This document shows positions 18,265 to 26,720 of a stretch of 64,000 nucleotides of DNA, in pieces (the stretch's first letter is position 1; every line of letters begins with the position of its first letter). The DNA is from an uncultured Chitinophaga sp. (GTDB lineage Bacteria > Bacteroidota > Bacteroidia > Chitinophagales > Chitinophagaceae). Both the position numbers and the translations under genes were made by a program. The notes under the pieces were generated by a model. The model was not told where the DNA came from and did not search any database. It saw only the letters and a program-made list of their open reading frames with translations. Location of the stretch: positions 248,001 through 312,000 of the forward strand of contig NZ_CAMLHC010000003.1 in assembly GCF_946479755.1 (NCBI RefSeq), read 5' to 3'.

Positions 18265-19350
18265 CTATTGAAGCTGGTGCATACTGTCTTCCGTCGGCGG
18301 CGCCTTAACGGGGAGCAGGATGCCGGCAGGAAGCGGTTCACCGCCGGGGCTTGCAATGAATAGCTTGTGGAGGGTCCGGGAGGTGTCTATCACTCCATGG
18401 AGGCCGTAATGACGTAAGGCAAGTGTCTTGAGTCCGGCAAGGGTTACGCTGGAAAAATAAAACAGTTTTTTGCGCCAGGCGTCTGCTTCCTGTTCTGTGA
18501 AGCGCCGGATGTCGAAGGTGCGGGCGCTGTCATTGTACACCAGTTGCTGACCGGGCCGCAGCAGGATTTGCCGGCTGCCGGCGGTCAAACGGAGGGAGCC
18601 TTCGGTAAGGGATATACGAATATGATGCGGGGTATGCGTGTTCACATGGAAGCTGGTGCCTAGTACCTGCACGGTGCTGTTGGGCAGCTGCAGTACAAAA
18701 GGCTGATGGGCGTTGGCCGCGATCCTGAAATAGGCTTCGCCGTTCAGGGAGGTCTCCCGGACAGATTCGGTGAAGCTGAAAGGGAATTTTAGCTGCGTGC
18801 CGGCATTGAGCCATATTTCGGTGCCGTCGGCGAGGGTGATTTTATAGTGGCTGTGGTCCGGAACAGTGAGGGTATTGACACCGGCGGGCAGGCCAACGGC
18901 GGTCAGCAGGGAAAGGCTGCCGGCTTGTACGGGCAATGGCTTTTGGCGGATAGACAGCGTAGCCGGGGCATCGGTCAGCGGGTGAATAGTCCCGTCGGCC
19001 AGGGCCAGGTTGGCAACGGTCGTCGCCGGCGGCGGCGTTACATCTGCCGCAGCACGAACACCGTAATAATTATAGAAGTAGTAATAGACGGAAAATGCCG
19101 CCAGGAAGATGCTGGCGACGGTGCCCCATTTGAACATGGGACGATAGGCCGGCCCTTCGGTAATGCTGTAGGTATTGCGCCAGCGCGCTTTTTCCTGCAA
19201 CTGTTTGCCGCCCTCAATGGCCTTCCACATCTCACGGGCCTCCGGCACCTCCTCCAGGTAAGCATCCAGCAATGCTTCATCGGCGGCGGAAATGATACCG
19301 GCTTTCTTTTCTGTCATCAACTGAAATATGGACGTGAGATTTTTCATCAA
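18265..19350 (-). CDS. FecR-family anti-sigma factor
   Basis: 361 residues. N-terminal cytoplasmic anti-sigma part, one membrane helix (GTVASIFLAAFSVYYYFYNYY, about residues 75-95), then the periplasmic FecR domain with the hallmark LADGTEIWLNAGTQLKFP and GEAYFRIAANAHQPFVLQ, and TSFHVNTH. The C-terminal DUF4974-like part is short and ends in an unusual Pro-rich tail (LPVKAPPTEDSMHQLQ) instead of the usual secretin-like strand. In known systems FecR relays substrate binding at a TonB receptor to the paired ECF sigma. Here the cognate sigma is encoded 35 bases upstream but no receptor follows. Confidence 0.88.
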   Translation of the reverse strand: MMKNLTSIFQLMTEKKAGIISAADEALLDAYLEEVPEAREMWKAIEGGKQLQEKARWRNTYSITEGPAYRPMFKWGTVASIFLAAFSVYYYFYNYYGVRAAADVTPPPATTVANLALADGTIHPLTDAPATLSIRQKPLPVQAGSLSLLTAVGLPAGVNTLTVPDHSHYKITLADGTEIWLNAGTQLKFPFSFTESVRETSLNGEAYFRIAANAHQPFVLQLPNSTVQVLGTSFHVNTHTPHHIRISLTEGSLRLTAGSRQILLRPGQQLVYNDSARTFDIRRFTEQEADAWRKKLFYFSSVTLAGLKTLALRHYGLHGVIDTSRTLHKLFIASPGGEPLPAGILLPVKAPPTEDSMHQLQ

Positions 19351-19385
19351 TCATAATAACAGAAATAATATCCGGACGGGGTATC

Positions 19386-19940
19386 TCAGAAGCGGATTTT
19401 TTCCAATAACTGGCGGAGGGTCTTCAGGGCAGAGGCTACGTGTTTTTTAACGGTTTCTTCGCTGATGTCCATCACAGCGGCGATTTCCTTGCGGGTCTTG
19501 TGCTCCTGGTAGGCCAGCCGGAACACCTGTGATTGTTTTTGGGGCAACAGGTTGATGGCGCCTTCCAGTTGCGCCCGCAGCTCATTTTTTTCGAGCCGGC
19601 TGTCCGGGGTAACATAAGGCGGCTGTTGTAACCATGCCAGCCGCTTTTTCCGGGTCTCGTCTTTTGAAATCCTGTTCAGGCAACGGTTCTTGATGCTGAC
19701 AAAAAGAAAGTTCTTCAACGTGGTGATCGTACTCAGGTCTATCCGCTTATATAACGCATGCTGCCAGAAATCAATAAAGAATTCCTGTACCAGCTCCCGG
19801 GACGCATCCTCATCCTGGAGTATGGTCATAGCGGTAATTAACAACCACTCGCGGTAAAGATGGTAGAAGTGGTCAAAAGCCTCCACACTACCGGTCTTCA
19901 GTGCGGCCAGTAATTCAATATCGTTATTATGGGCATTCAT
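19386..19940 (-). CDS. ECF RNA polymerase sigma factor (FecI-like)
   Basis: 184 residues from the ATG at 19940 (MNAHNNDIELLAALKTG); the frame is open 37 codons further up but that part has no family resemblance. Region 2 (AFDHFYHLYREWLLITAMTI...RELVQEFFIDFW) and region 4 (LPQKQSQVFRLAYQEHKTRKEIAAVMDISEETVKKHVASALKTL, here shortened in use) are clear. It belongs to the Bacteroidota FecI-like sigma group that drives SusCD loci. Order sigma-FecR-AraC on the minus strand suggests one operon. A possible -7 box on the minus strand is at 20049-20056. Confidence 0.9.
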   Translation of the reverse strand: MNAHNNDIELLAALKTGSVEAFDHFYHLYREWLLITAMTILQDEDASRELVQEFFIDFWQHALYKRIDLSTITTLKNFLFVSIKNRCLNRISKDETRKKRLAWLQQPPYVTPDSRLEKNELRAQLEGAINLLPQKQSQVFRLAYQEHKTRKEIAAVMDISEETVKKHVASALKTLRQLLEKIRF

Positions 19941-20271
19941 GCGTTGTGTGTAGTTAGGCTGCCGGGGGAGGGTATAAGCCCCGGAAATAGCTGCTCTACG
20001 CTGGTTTTCGTCATACAGTGAAATGATTGATCGGGCGTCTGCTGCTGCCAAACATAAATTTTCAGGTATATTCGATTCGTAATGGTCTGCCGGATTTTTC
20101 GGAAGATACTGAATTTGTTAATCAATTGTTAATCGTTCTTGGGCAACGTGAAATGCTAACCGGGTGTCAACAGGATTTATAATAATTTGATTTTTAACTG
20201 GATAGAATAAAACTATTGACGCAAATACCCCGAAGGCGGGTGGAAAAAAATACCCAAAATGAACAAAAAGA
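19941..20271 (-). promoter_or_regulatory. Upstream region of the ECF sigma gene
   Basis: 331 bases without a gene. On the minus strand TATGTTTG (20049-20056) fits TAnnTTTG and would give a leader of about 105 bases; no -33 TTG is at the right spacing. The rest is AT-rich with no strong repeat. Confidence 0.35.
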
Positions 20272-20298
20272 ATCCCTGCCTTCAAAAAAGACAGGGAT
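20272..20298 (-). terminator. Terminator of the DEAD-box helicase gene
   Basis: On the minus strand ATCCCTG (20298-20292) pairs with CAGGGAT (20278-20272), 13-base loop, followed by TCTTTTTG. It lies 22 bases after the helicase stop. Confidence 0.7.
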
Positions 20299-20319
20299 AA
20301 GCGATTTCAACCGTACAAG

Positions 20320-21651
20320 TTATCTTTTCTTGGGTTTGCGTTTTTTCGGCTTGCCGTACTTCAGCATCATTTTTTCCTTGTGACTGACCTTCTGGTTGGT
20401 CTTCATATTCTTGGCGAGCTTCTGGTGGAAAGCGGGACCGGCATCTTCCCGTTTGGGTGCCTTCACCAGCGTATTGCGCATAAACACCTTCGGCTTTTCG
20501 TCTTCTGTCAGCACATCGGAAATTTCCAGGTCTTCGGGTAAAGGACGCTCTGGAATACTATAGTTCATCAGCCCTTCAATAGCAGCCAGTTCTTCGGTCT
20601 CCTGGTCTTTGGTCAGCAGAATGGCGATCCCTTTTTTGTCGGCACGGCCGGTCCGCCCGATACGGTGGATGTAGTTTTCCGGTACTTCCGGCGTGTCGAA
20701 GTTGATCACATGGCTCACTTCCGCGATATCCAGCCCGCGGGCGATGATATCGGTCGCAATCAGAAAACGGTAATGGCCTGCCTGGAACTGGTTGACTGTA
20801 TTAAAACGATGGTTTTGTTCTTTGTTGGAATGGATAATGCCCACTTTATCGGGGAACTTGGCCTGCAGCTGCTCATACAGATCATCGGCCAGTTTCTTGG
20901 TACCTGCGAAGATGAGGGTCTTGACCATGCTTTCGTCGCGGGTGATCAGCAGCTCCAGCAGGTTTACCTTAGTATTGAAGTTAGGGACCCGGTACAGCAC
21001 CTGGTCAATGTTTTCCAGCGGCGTGCCCGTGGGTGCCGCTTCTATCATGATGGGGTTGTTGAAGTGCGTCTGTATCACCGCTTCCACCTCCTCGGTGATG
21101 GTAGCGGAGAACATCAGGTTTTGGCGGCGGGGGGGCAACAGGTCCATGATGTTGGTCAGCTGCATCCGGAAACCAAGGTTCAGCATCTCGTCCACTTCAT
21201 CGATGATTAGTTTTTTGACCGACTTTACCTTGAGCGCGCCACTGAGGATAATATCGTACAGGCGTCCGGGTGTGGCCACCAGGATGTCTATTTTGTTTTG
21301 CACCGCGGCCATCTGCGGGTTCATATTCACCCCGCCGTAAACGCCCATTACTTCCACACTCATGTAAGTGGTCAGTTTTTTTACGGACTCCACTACCTGT
21401 ACCACCAGCTCGCGGGTAGGCACCATAATGAGCACCTGCGGGTGTTTCTCCTTGGTAAACTTAAACTGCCGCAGGGTGGGCAGCAGATAAGCAAAGGTTT
21501 TACCCGTACCGGTCTGGGCAATACCGCATACGTCCTGTCCGGACATGATCACGGAAAAGGCCCGTTGCTGTATGGTGGTCGGCTTTGCAAAGCCCAGCTC
21601 GTCGAGGGCGTTGCGTAATGGTGTGTTCAGATTTAAATCCCCAAATGTCAT
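20320..21651 (-). CDS. DEAD-box ATP-dependent RNA helicase, RhlE-like
   Basis: 443 residues with the full set of motifs: Q motif (residues ~3-31), Walker A AQTGTGKT (45-52), PTREL (78-82), TPGR (127-130), motif II as DEVD (151-154) rather than DEAD, SAT (182-184), and HRIGRTGR in the C-terminal RecA domain. The tail is basic (KPKKRKPKKR), as in RhlE-type helicases that unwind structured RNA during ribosome assembly, decay or cold adaptation. Single gene with its own terminator. DEVD keeps both acidic residues needed for ATP hydrolysis, so activity is expected. Confidence 0.92.
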   Translation of the reverse strand: MTFGDLNLNTPLRNALDELGFAKPTTIQQRAFSVIMSGQDVCGIAQTGTGKTFAYLLPTLRQFKFTKEKHPQVLIMVPTRELVVQVVESVKKLTTYMSVEVMGVYGGVNMNPQMAAVQNKIDILVATPGRLYDIILSGALKVKSVKKLIIDEVDEMLNLGFRMQLTNIMDLLPPRRQNLMFSATITEEVEAVIQTHFNNPIMIEAAPTGTPLENIDQVLYRVPNFNTKVNLLELLITRDESMVKTLIFAGTKKLADDLYEQLQAKFPDKVGIIHSNKEQNHRFNTVNQFQAGHYRFLIATDIIARGLDIAEVSHVINFDTPEVPENYIHRIGRTGRADKKGIAILLTKDQETEELAAIEGLMNYSIPERPLPEDLEISDVLTEDEKPKVFMRNTLVKAPKREDAGPAFHQKLAKNMKTNQKVSHKEKMMLKYGKPKKRKPKKR

Positions 21652-21770
21652 GTTTCTACAAAATATGAACGGCGAAGGTAAACAATATTTTTGGCCTGCG
21701 GCTGTAAAGGCCCATTCCGCATGAATCCTGACGGCTTTTCGTTACATTTAAGCCAGCAAAAAAAAAGGAT

Positions 21771-22694
21771 ATGAAGGACATACATGTACAGGCAATACGC
21801 GTGCACGCCTACGGCGGATCAGATCAGTTGCGCCTGGAAGAGGTGCCGGTGCCGGCGCCCGGACCAGGGGAGGTGTTAATCAATATTGTGGCCAGCGGGG
21901 TCAATCCTGTCGACTGGAAAATCAGGGAAGGCATGATGCAAAAAACACTGCCCTACATTCCCGGTGTAGAAGCTTCCGGTGTGGTGGTAGCCCTCGGTGA
22001 AGGGGTGACGGACAAAAAAGTGGGAGAGGCGGTGTATGGCGCGGTAGACGGCTCTTATGCCGCCTGCGCAGTAGCGCCCGCTGAACAGCTATTCCCTAAA
22101 CCTATCCATCTGTCCTTTGAGGAAGCGGCTGCCTGCGGCGGCGCCAAAACCGCCTGGGGCGCACTCTTCGATGTGGGAAAACTGGCCAAAGGGCAACGGG
22201 TGCTGATTCATGCCGGCGCCGGCGGGGTAGGGCACTTCGCCGTGCAACTGGCATACCATGCCGGAGCCTATGTGATCGCCACCAGTTCGGCTGAAAATGC
22301 GGACTTCGTAAAATCCCTCGGCGCTTCGGAAGTAATCGATTATGCCGCGGCTCCCTTTGAAACACAAACTGCCCCGGTAGACGTGCTGCTGGACACCGTC
22401 GGCGGCGATACGCTCGACCGTTCGTATCAACTGGTGAAGCCGGGAGGTATCCTGCTGTGCCTCGTGCAGCAACCGTCACCGGAAAAAGCCGCAGCCGCCG
22501 GTATCCGCGCAGTATGGGCCGGCACCAAAACACTGCATGCCATGAAGGAAGTCGCTAAACTGCTGGATAAAGACCTGATCCGCCCCTCCGTCCGGAAAGT
22601 GTTCGCTCCCCTGTCTGCCGCGGCTGCAGCGCAGGACTACAGCCAGCTGGGCGGCCCCGGCAGAGGTAAGATCGTGCTGAAAATAGAGGAATAA
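21771..22694 (+). CDS. NADP-dependent oxidoreductase, zeta-crystallin/quinone reductase type
   Basis: 307 residues of the medium-chain dehydrogenase/reductase superfamily. GroES-like N-terminal domain (VNPVDWKIREGMM, PGVEASGVVVALGEGVTD) and nucleotide-binding domain with VLIHAGAGGVGHFAVQLAYHAGA (shortened in meaning: the AxxGGVG dinucleotide motif). No zinc-binding cysteines are seen, which points to a quinone oxidoreductase rather than an alcohol dehydrogenase. It lies convergent with an HxlR regulator; HxlR proteins often control such detoxifying reductases, so a shared response to electrophiles or quinones is possible but inferred. Confidence 0.88.
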   Translation: MKDIHVQAIRVHAYGGSDQLRLEEVPVPAPGPGEVLINIVASGVNPVDWKIREGMMQKTLPYIPGVEASGVVVALGEGVTDKKVGEAVYGAVDGSYAACAVAPAEQLFPKPIHLSFEEAAACGGAKTAWGALFDVGKLAKGQRVLIHAGAGGVGHFAVQLAYHAGAYVIATSSAENADFVKSLGASEVIDYAAAPFETQTAPVDVLLDTVGGDTLDRSYQLVKPGGILLCLVQQPSPEKAAAAGIRAVWAGTKTLHAMKEVAKLLDKDLIRPSVRKVFAPLSAAAAAQDYSQLGGPGRGKIVLKIEE

Positions 22695-22726
22695 TGAGTG
22701 AAGTAAAGCAGCTTGAATAACATCGC

Positions 22727-22750
22727 AGCCCGGGGCGTTAGCCCTGGGAT
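22727..22750. repeat. REP-like GC-rich palindrome
   Basis: CCCGGGGC-GTTA-GCCCTGGG at 22729-22748 is an imperfect palindrome that overlaps the last codons of the HxlR gene. A similar core, CCAGGGGC-GCTA-ATCCGGG, is at 60405-60423. The form resembles REP palindromes seen in many bacterial genomes. Confidence 0.4.
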
Positions 22751-23154
22751 TCCGATGCCCCAAAGATCGTTTTCCGGTGTTGCGTTCCCCAGGCAAACAA
22801 TGCGTCAATCACCGGGTTCAGCGTGGCAGCATAAGGCGTCAGCGTATATTCCACGCTCACCGGCTGACTGTCGAACACGCTGCGTTTGATCAGCTTATGC
22901 GCTTCCAGGTCTTTCAGTTCTTTGGACAATACTTTAGAGGTGATCCTGGGTATATTTCTTTCAATATCGCGGAACCGTTTATGGCCGCGGGAGATCGCGA
23001 TAATGATCGGCAGCTTCCATTTACCGTTGATGACGTCCAGCGCATCCCTTACCGGCATGATCACACCCAGGCAATCCTTATGGTCGCCCGTCTCCATACA
23101 TTTTTCCTTCGCTGATAAAACAGGTTCCTGCTCCGCTATCATGTCTGCTCCCAT
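22738..23154 (-). CDS. HxlR-family transcriptional regulator
   Basis: 138 residues from the ATG at 23154; the frame runs 40 codons further upstream, but that part covers the promoter region and resembles nothing. The HxlR core is clear: DALDVINGKWKLPIIIAIS, RFRDIERNIPRITSKVLSKELKDLE and the wing VEYTLTPYA. The CLGVIMPVRDA segment holds an N-terminal Cys of the kind that senses quinones or aldehydes in YodB/HxlR proteins. It is divergent from the FrnE-like gene and a palindrome lies between them at 23219-23230, likely its operator. Confidence 0.88.
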   Translation of the reverse strand: MGADMIAEQEPVLSAKEKCMETGDHKDCLGVIMPVRDALDVINGKWKLPIIIAISRGHKRFRDIERNIPRITSKVLSKELKDLEAHKLIKRSVFDSQPVSVEYTLTPYAATLNPVIDALFAWGTQHRKTIFGASESQG

Positions 23155-23218
23155 ATTAATTTTTTTAGATAAAATATCCAAATGACTCACTTTCTTTTTG
23201 TATAGTGCTATCCTTTTG

Positions 23219-23257
23219 GTTACTGGTAACTTTTGGAAAGCAAAAATAATAACTTTG
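23219..23257 (+). promoter_or_regulatory. Palindrome and -7 box between HxlR and FrnE-like genes
   Basis: GTTAC-TG-GTAAC (23219-23230) is a perfect inverted repeat centred between the divergent genes and flanked by two copies of CTTTTGG. A consensus -7 box TAACTTTG (23250-23257) sits 22 bases before the ATG at 23280. An HxlR dimer bound to the palindrome would cover the -33 area of this promoter. Confidence 0.5.
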
Positions 23258-23279
23258 CAGTAGTTTTTTATCATAAAGT

Positions 23280-23996
23280 ATGAATCAGATGAAAGTAGAA
23301 ATATGGTCAGACATCATGTGCCCGTTTTGTTATATCGGCAAACGCAAATTTGAAGCGGCACTCGAGAAATTCCCGGAGAAAGACAAGATAGAAGTGGAGT
23401 GGAAGAGCTTTCAACTCAACCCAGACCTGAAATCCATGCCAGGCACAGATGTATATGAATACCTGGCGCAGCACAAAGGCATCTCCCGGGAGCAGTCTGT
23501 ACAGATGCACCAGCAGGTGGTCCGGTCGGCCAGCGAAGTGGGATTGACCTATAACTTCGATCAGGCGGTAGTGGCCAACTCTTTCGATGCCCACCGGTTG
23601 ATACAATTGGCGAAAGTGCACAAGCTGGGCGCCGTAGCGGAAGAAAAGCTCTTTATTGCTTATTTCACTGAAGGAAAAGATATTTCGGACCGTGAGACAC
23701 TGATCAATATCGGCGAAGCCATAGGGCTGGACCGTAAGCTGGTGGCAGACATGCTGGCCTCGGGTGACTTTGCCGGTGCGGTCAACCTGGATGTCCGCGA
23801 AGCAGAGCAGCTGGGCGCCCGCGGCGTTCCGTTTTTTGTGCTGGACCGTAAATATGGCGTGGCAGGCGCACAGCCATCCGAAGCCTTTACAGAAGCGCTT
23901 ACACAGGCATACGGCGAATGGCGTAAAACACAACCCCTGGCTACACTGGATATTGCCGACGGCGCTTCCTGTTCTGTTGACGGCACCTGCGAGTAA
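23280..23996 (+). CDS. DsbA-family oxidoreductase, FrnE-like
   Basis: 238 residues. Thioredoxin-fold DsbA protein with the redox motif CPFC (Cys14, Cys17) in WSDIMCPFCYIGK and the cis-Pro region GARGVPFFVLDRKYGVAGAQP. There is no signal peptide, so it acts in the cytosol like FrnE/YwbO proteins, which are linked to oxidative stress resistance and disulfide isomerisation. The C-terminus carries an extra pair of cysteines (SCSVDGTC). An alternative start is the Met at codon 4. Its consensus promoter and the divergent HxlR gene suggest regulation by redox stress. Confidence 0.9.
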   Translation: MNQMKVEIWSDIMCPFCYIGKRKFEAALEKFPEKDKIEVEWKSFQLNPDLKSMPGTDVYEYLAQHKGISREQSVQMHQQVVRSASEVGLTYNFDQAVVANSFDAHRLIQLAKVHKLGAVAEEKLFIAYFTEGKDISDRETLINIGEAIGLDRKLVADMLASGDFAGAVNLDVREAEQLGARGVPFFVLDRKYGVAGAQPSEAFTEALTQAYGEWRKTQPLATLDIADGASCSVDGTCE

Positions 23997-24023
23997 GACC
24001 GGCCGGAGATGACATTATTCTGT

Positions 24024-24031
24024 TAGCTTTG
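24024..24031 (+). promoter_or_regulatory. -7 element of the Kir channel gene
   Basis: TAGCTTTG fits TAnnTTTG exactly and is 20 bases before the ATG at 24052. No clear -33 TTG. Confidence 0.45.
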
Positions 24032-24051
24032 TTGTTCAAACTATCTGTTTT

Positions 24052-25008
24052 ATGTCGCTCCTAAAAAGGATCAACCCTTTCTCCAAACAAAATGACGAAA
24101 CCGGCTTCGGTACCAATCCCAATGGTTACGGAGGCCGGTTTATCAACCGCGACGGCAGCTTCAACATCCGCCGTGAAGGCCGTCCTTTCTGGGACCGGTT
24201 TAGCGTGTATCATTCGCTGCTCAACCTGCCGGCGTGGAAGTTCACCTGCGTCATCCTCCTGTTTTATTTTTCTATCAATCTCCTCTACACCGGCATCTAC
24301 TGGGCACTGGGGGCCGACCAGTTTCAGGGCATTCTCGGGCAGACCGCCTGGGCGCGCCTGAAAGAGATTTTTTTCTTCAGCACGGAAACCTTTACTACCG
24401 TCGGCTATGGCCGGGTAAACCCCGTTGGCGATGGCGCCAACATGGTGGCAGCTATCGAAGCCATGTCGGGTTTCCTGTCCTTTGCGGTGGCCACCGGTCT
24501 GATGTATGGCCGTTTTTCCCGGCCCCGGGCGCACCTCGTGTTCAGCGACCACGCGCTGATTGCTCCCTACAAGGACATGACCGGCCTGATGTTCCGCTTT
24601 GCTTCGTACAAAGACAATCACACACTCACTAACGTGGATGTGACGGTCACGATAGGACTGCAGTTAGTGGAAGATGGCACGCCGGTGTATAAGTTTTATT
24701 CATTGCCGCTGGAAAGAGGGAAGATCGAAAGCCTGTCCATGAACTGGACCGTCGTGCATCCCATCGATGAAAACAGCCCGCTGCTGGGTTTTACGGCCGA
24801 GGATATGCGGAATGCCGACGTAGAGATTTATGTCCTGGTAAAAGGTTTTAACGACGTATATGCGAATACGGTATTGCAACGTACTTCCTACACCTACGAG
24901 GAAATACAGTTCAACCGGAAATTCATCCCCATGTACCGGGAAAGCGAAAATGGCAGGACTACCATCCTGGAATTACACCTGCTCAATAAATCGAGAGAGA
25001 TTAACTGA
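24052..25008 (+). CDS. Inward-rectifier potassium channel, KirBac type
   Basis: 318 residues. Amphipathic slide-helix region (residues ~45-60), outer helix (LLFYFSINLLYTGIYW), pore helix and selectivity filter TVGYG (116-120) in ETFTTVGYG, inner helix with LSFAVATGLMYGRFSRPRA, then the cytoplasmic immunoglobulin-like IRK domain (LVFSDHALIAPYKDMTGLMFR). This is the domain order of KirBac channels, which pass potassium passively and are modulated by lipid, pH or ligands. Single gene with its own -7 box; a strong bidirectional terminator follows. Confidence 0.93.
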   Translation: MSLLKRINPFSKQNDETGFGTNPNGYGGRFINRDGSFNIRREGRPFWDRFSVYHSLLNLPAWKFTCVILLFYFSINLLYTGIYWALGADQFQGILGQTAWARLKEIFFFSTETFTTVGYGRVNPVGDGANMVAAIEAMSGFLSFAVATGLMYGRFSRPRAHLVFSDHALIAPYKDMTGLMFRFASYKDNHTLTNVDVTVTIGLQLVEDGTPVYKFYSLPLERGKIESLSMNWTVVHPIDENSPLLGFTAEDMRNADVEIYVLVKGFNDVYANTVLQRTSYTYEEIQFNRKFIPMYRESENGRTTILELHLLNKSREIN

Positions 25009-25023
25009 TTTGTTCAGGGAGAT

Positions 25024-25065
25024 AAAAAAAGGGCGAAGACCGTATTGGTCTTCGCCCTTTTTTAT
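25024..25065. terminator. Bidirectional terminator between Kir channel and SSS genes
   Basis: GGGCGAAGACC / GGTCTTCGCCC, 11 perfect pairs with loop GTATT, flanked by A7 and T6, so it works for both convergent genes. Confidence 0.92.
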
Positions 25066-25075
25066 GGGAAGAATA

Positions 25076-26530
25076 CTATTTAATGAATGCTTTTTTCGTT
25101 GAAATCATCAGCAGGCCAATATAGGTAAAGGCGCCGTTGATGATCAGCAGCTCCAGCCCAATCTGGAACTGGTTGAACAGCAGGGACTGATAGGTGTCTA
25201 CCACATAACAGAGGATAGGCGCTACTACGCAGACGATCGGTACGAGACGGTCGTTAACGGTACGTTTGCTCAGGATACCGAAGGCAAAAAGGCCCAGCAG
25301 CGGTCCGTAGGTGTAGGTGGCCACTTTCAGGATCACGCCGATCATGCTGGGGTTGTTGACCCATTCAAATACCATGACGAACAGCAGGAAGATGAATGCC
25401 ATCAGCAGGTGGATACGCTGGCGGACTTGTTTTTTCCGCGCTTCGTCCCAGTCGGTGCGGCGCTGTAAATCCAGGATGTCGATACAGATGGAGGAGGTGA
25501 GGGCCGTCATAGCGCCGTCGGCACTGGGGAACAGCGCAGATATCAACGCAATGATGAAGATCACGGAGATCACCGGCGGCATGTGGTGCAGCGCCAGTTC
25601 GGGGAACAGGGCGTCGCCGGTGGCGCTTACCTGCTGTTGTGCGCCAAAGAGGTGCAACAGGCCGCCGAGGAACAGGAACAGGCCAATGACGATCAGCATG
25701 ATGAAGGCTAGCGACACCATGTTCTTCTTGGAGTCACGCAGTGTCTTCACGGAAATGTTTTTCTGCATCATCTCCTGGTCAAGGCCGGTCATGGTAATGG
25801 TGATAAACGCCCCGGCCAGTATCTGCTTGACGAAAAACAGTTTACTGTTGGGATCAAATTCAAAGATCCGGGTAAGTCCTTTCTCCTGCATGGCTGTAAT
25901 GCTCTGGCCCATGTCCATGTGCATGGCGTGCAGAATGTAAAATACGCAGATGATGAGGCCCGCCAGCATACAGGTGGTTTGCAGCGTATCAGTGTATACG
26001 ATGGTTTTTACCCCGCCTTCGTAGGTATACACCAGGATCATAAAGAGGATGATCAGGGTGGTGAGCCAGAAGGGCACGCCGAAGCTGGAGAGGATCGCGT
26101 CCTGCAGGATGCGTACCACCAGGTATAACCTGGCCGTCGCCCCCAGGGTGCGTGACAGGATAAAGAAAGAAGCGCCTGTTTTGTACGACAGCACCCCAAA
26201 GCGTGTGTTGAGGTAGTTGTAGATGGAGGTCAGCTGCAACCGGTAATAGAGCGGTATCAGCACAAAGGCGATGGTGATGTAACCGATAAAGTAACCCAGC
26301 GTGATCTGGAAATAGGTAAAGGCGTCTTTGCCGACCGCTCCGGGAACGCTCACAAACGTGACACCGCTCAGAGAGGTGCCAATCATCCCGAATGCCACCA
26401 GCATCCAGTTACTGTTCCTGTTGCCGATGAAAAAGGAGTCGTTGTTAGACCCACGGCCGGTGTACCAGGCGACAATCAATAAGATAACGAAGTAAGCAAT
26501 GACGAACGAAAATAATAATCCTGGCGACAT
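25076..26530 (-). CDS. Sodium:solute symporter (SSS family)
   Basis: 484 residues, about 13 membrane helices. The N-terminus (YFVILLIVAWYTGRGSNNDSFFIGNRNSNW, a typical SSS opening) and the conserved GMIGTSLSGVTFVSVPGAV are clear, as is SAIFPSADGAMTALTSS-type motif LISALFPSADGAMTALTSS. SSS proteins couple uptake of sugars, amino acids, sialic acid or similar solutes to sodium. The substrate cannot be told. A possible minus-strand -7 box TATATTTG lies at 26578-26585, 47 bases upstream. Confidence 0.9.
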   Translation of the reverse strand: MSPGLLFSFVIAYFVILLIVAWYTGRGSNNDSFFIGNRNSNWMLVAFGMIGTSLSGVTFVSVPGAVGKDAFTYFQITLGYFIGYITIAFVLIPLYYRLQLTSIYNYLNTRFGVLSYKTGASFFILSRTLGATARLYLVVRILQDAILSSFGVPFWLTTLIILFMILVYTYEGGVKTIVYTDTLQTTCMLAGLIICVFYILHAMHMDMGQSITAMQEKGLTRIFEFDPNSKLFFVKQILAGAFITITMTGLDQEMMQKNISVKTLRDSKKNMVSLAFIMLIVIGLFLFLGGLLHLFGAQQQVSATGDALFPELALHHMPPVISVIFIIALISALFPSADGAMTALTSSICIDILDLQRRTDWDEARKKQVRQRIHLLMAFIFLLFVMVFEWVNNPSMIGVILKVATYTYGPLLGLFAFGILSKRTVNDRLVPIVCVVAPILCYVVDTYQSLLFNQFQIGLELLIINGAFTYIGLLMISTKKAFIK

Positions 26531-26663
26531 AAATGTATTTTAATCAAGACCGCACCGCAATATAAAGTGCTAAATCACAAATATAACATCTTACCCTATT
26601 GAGTGTATGTATGCCGCAAGGGTGTTTTTTACACGATTACCCCCCGGAATAATTATTTGCTTT

Positions 26664-26708
26664 TGTCAAATAAAATAGTTGACAATGTCAAGTATTTTTG
26701 TAATTTTG
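26664..26708 (+). promoter_or_regulatory. MarR-type operator overlapping the promoter of the MarR-GNAT gene
   Basis: TTGACAATGTCAA (26679-26691) is a perfect inverted repeat, and TTGTCAA (26664-26670) pairs with TTGACAA (26679-26685) as a second inverted arrangement. The TTG at 26679-26681 stands exactly 19 bases before TAATTTTG (26701-26708), the spacing of Bacteroidota -33 and -7 elements. The operator thus overlaps the -33 box, the layout for autorepression. Confidence 0.6.
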
Positions 26709-26720
26709 ACTGAAATACAA

